Assembly (NCBI GenBank): GCA_028868235.1
Contig: JAGWUW010000208.1
Span: 1 to 5,209, forward strand
Source: Betaproteobacteria bacterium
GTDB taxonomy: Bacteria > Pseudomonadota > Gammaproteobacteria > Burkholderiales > Rhodocyclaceae
Length of the DNA: 5,209 nucleotides
Direction of reading: 5' to 3'
The stretch's first letter is position 1. Each line of letters begins with the position of its first letter. The position numbers were made by a program, and so were the translations under genes. This document shows, in pieces, positions 4,804 to 5,209 of the stretch. Below the pieces are notes generated by a model. It did no database searches and was not told where the DNA came from. It was given only the letters and a program-made list of their open reading frames with translations.

Positions 4804-4947
4804 GCACTTTTTGAGTGCTTGCAGGGTTTTGCGGAATATTTAGTACTGGATACGTGCTGACAGCATCCAAATATTTGCTTTAAAACCAATTGATTGAACC
4901 GATGAAGGCCACCAAGTTATCCGTCACGGGTCCGAGAAACCCTGCAA
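4804..4947 (+). other. Densely structured non-coding stretch: candidate leader RNA or small RNA
   Basis: There is no gene here. Several inverted repeats are nested. GCACT (4804-4808) pairs with AGTGC (4814-4818). TTGCAGGGTTT (4819-4829) pairs perfectly with AAACCCTGCAA (4937-4947). Between them is a long imperfect hairpin built from AATATT (4835-4840/4870-4875), TGGAT/ATCCA (4847-4851/4865-4869) and GCTG-A-CAGC (4856-4864). That hairpin can be extended by GC/GC (4831-4832/4877-4878) and GGTTTT/AAAACC (4825-4830/4882-4887). The last extension uses bases also needed by the 11-bp outer pairing, so two exclusive folds are possible. It could be a regulatory leader of the gene at 5010 or an independent RNA. 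I recognise no known riboswitch or RNA family. Confidence 0.4.
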
Positions 4948-5009
4948 AATTGACGACCACTTTACGTTAGGCCGCTCCCACCTTCATCGCCCACCAGGAC
5001 CTCACTAAC

Positions 5010-5209
5010 ATGGCATCGATTCGCGAACATCGCTTACAAAAGAGCTCTCTGCAATTTGGACGCAAGCTCCTAACCGCGGCCGCGCTCTTTCAGCTGCCGT
5101 TCCTCATCGAAATTGTGCTGAGACAAACTGGCGTACTCGGCAGCTGGCAAATGCCCGGGAAGATTACGTCCCTGCTCTGGCTTTCAACTTCACTGCTAGC
5201 GATAGTTGG
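5010..5209 (+). CDS. Partial hypothetical membrane protein (N-terminus only)
   Basis: The frame is open from an ATG at 5010 to the right edge (66 codons plus two bases), so the gene continues outside. A modest ribosome binding site, AGGA (4996-4999), lies 10 nt upstream. The peptide starts with a basic stretch (MASIREHRLQKSS, then FGRK) followed by a hydrophobic segment (LLTAAALFQLPFLIEIVL, about 20-37) and, after a polar loop, a second one (ITSLLWLSTSLLAIVG, about 51-66). This suggests a multi-span inner-membrane protein with its N-terminus in the cytoplasm. I do not recognise the family. Codons such as TTA, CTA, AGA and ATA are used here but are rare in the other genes, and the DNA is less GC-rich, hinting at a different origin. 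It is separated from the TetR gene by 264 bp and is probably not part of the amine oxidation operon. Confidence 0.6.
   Translation, partial: MASIREHRLQKSSLQFGRKLLTAAALFQLPFLIEIVLRQTGVLGSWQMPGKITSLLWLSTSLLAIV

Noticed and set aside
4804..4819. GGCAC followed by GTGC, considered as a sigma-54 promoter
   Set aside because: The GG-to-GC spacing is two bases too long for a -24/-12 promoter, and the symmetry fits a hairpin better.
4950..4955. TTGACG as a -35 element for the gene at 5010
   Set aside because: No acceptable -10 sequence lies 16-18 bp downstream.
4966..4972. GTTAGGC, resembling the core site of an integron attC
   Set aside because: No matching RYYYAAC partner or attC-like hairpin is found at a suitable distance, and no integrase or cassette array is visible. 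A 7-mer match alone is weak.

Overview
The window looks like chromosomal DNA of a GC-rich Gram-negative bacterium, most likely a betaproteobacterium of the Azoarcus/Thauera/Dechloromonas type. This is inferred from the paired DUF1329 and DUF1302-like exported proteins, the c-type cytochrome, the FNR-type box and the codon use. No rRNA or tRNA is present to confirm the lineage.

Layout. A TetR-family regulator (4110-4745, +) is divergent from a minus-strand gene set that runs from 3965 down to the left edge. In transcription order this set is: a Tat-exported, FAD-dependent amine oxidase/dehydrogenase of the NicA2/monoamine-oxidase family (3965-2520); a small periplasmic class I cytochrome c (2523-2155) that overlaps it by 4 bp; a secreted NTF2/SnoaL-like protein (2136-1684); a 169-bp gap with an FNR-like box and leader hairpins; a DUF1329 protein (1514-126); and the signal peptide of a further exported protein, probably DUF1302 (95 to the edge). 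The 144-bp divergent region (3966-4109) holds two near-identical 16-bp sites 43 bp apart that overlap the candidate promoters and are the best TetR operator candidates.

Right of the regulator is a 264-bp non-coding stretch (4746-5009) with a perfect TATAAT box and unusually dense nested inverted repeats. It precedes the first 66 codons of a hydrophobic protein that runs off the right edge. The DNA here is less GC-rich and its codon use differs, so this is probably a separate transcription unit.

How the genes may work together. All five minus-strand products carry export signals. The simplest model is an extracytoplasmic pathway: the flavoenzyme oxidises an amine substrate in the periplasm and passes electrons to the coupled cytochrome c rather than to oxygen, as is known for NicA2 and its cytochrome partner CycN. 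The NTF2-like protein may bind or process the substrate or product, and the DUF1329/DUF1302 pair may act at the cell envelope. The TetR protein would control the first promoter, and an FNR-type regulator may control an internal promoter for the DUF pair. The substrate is unknown.
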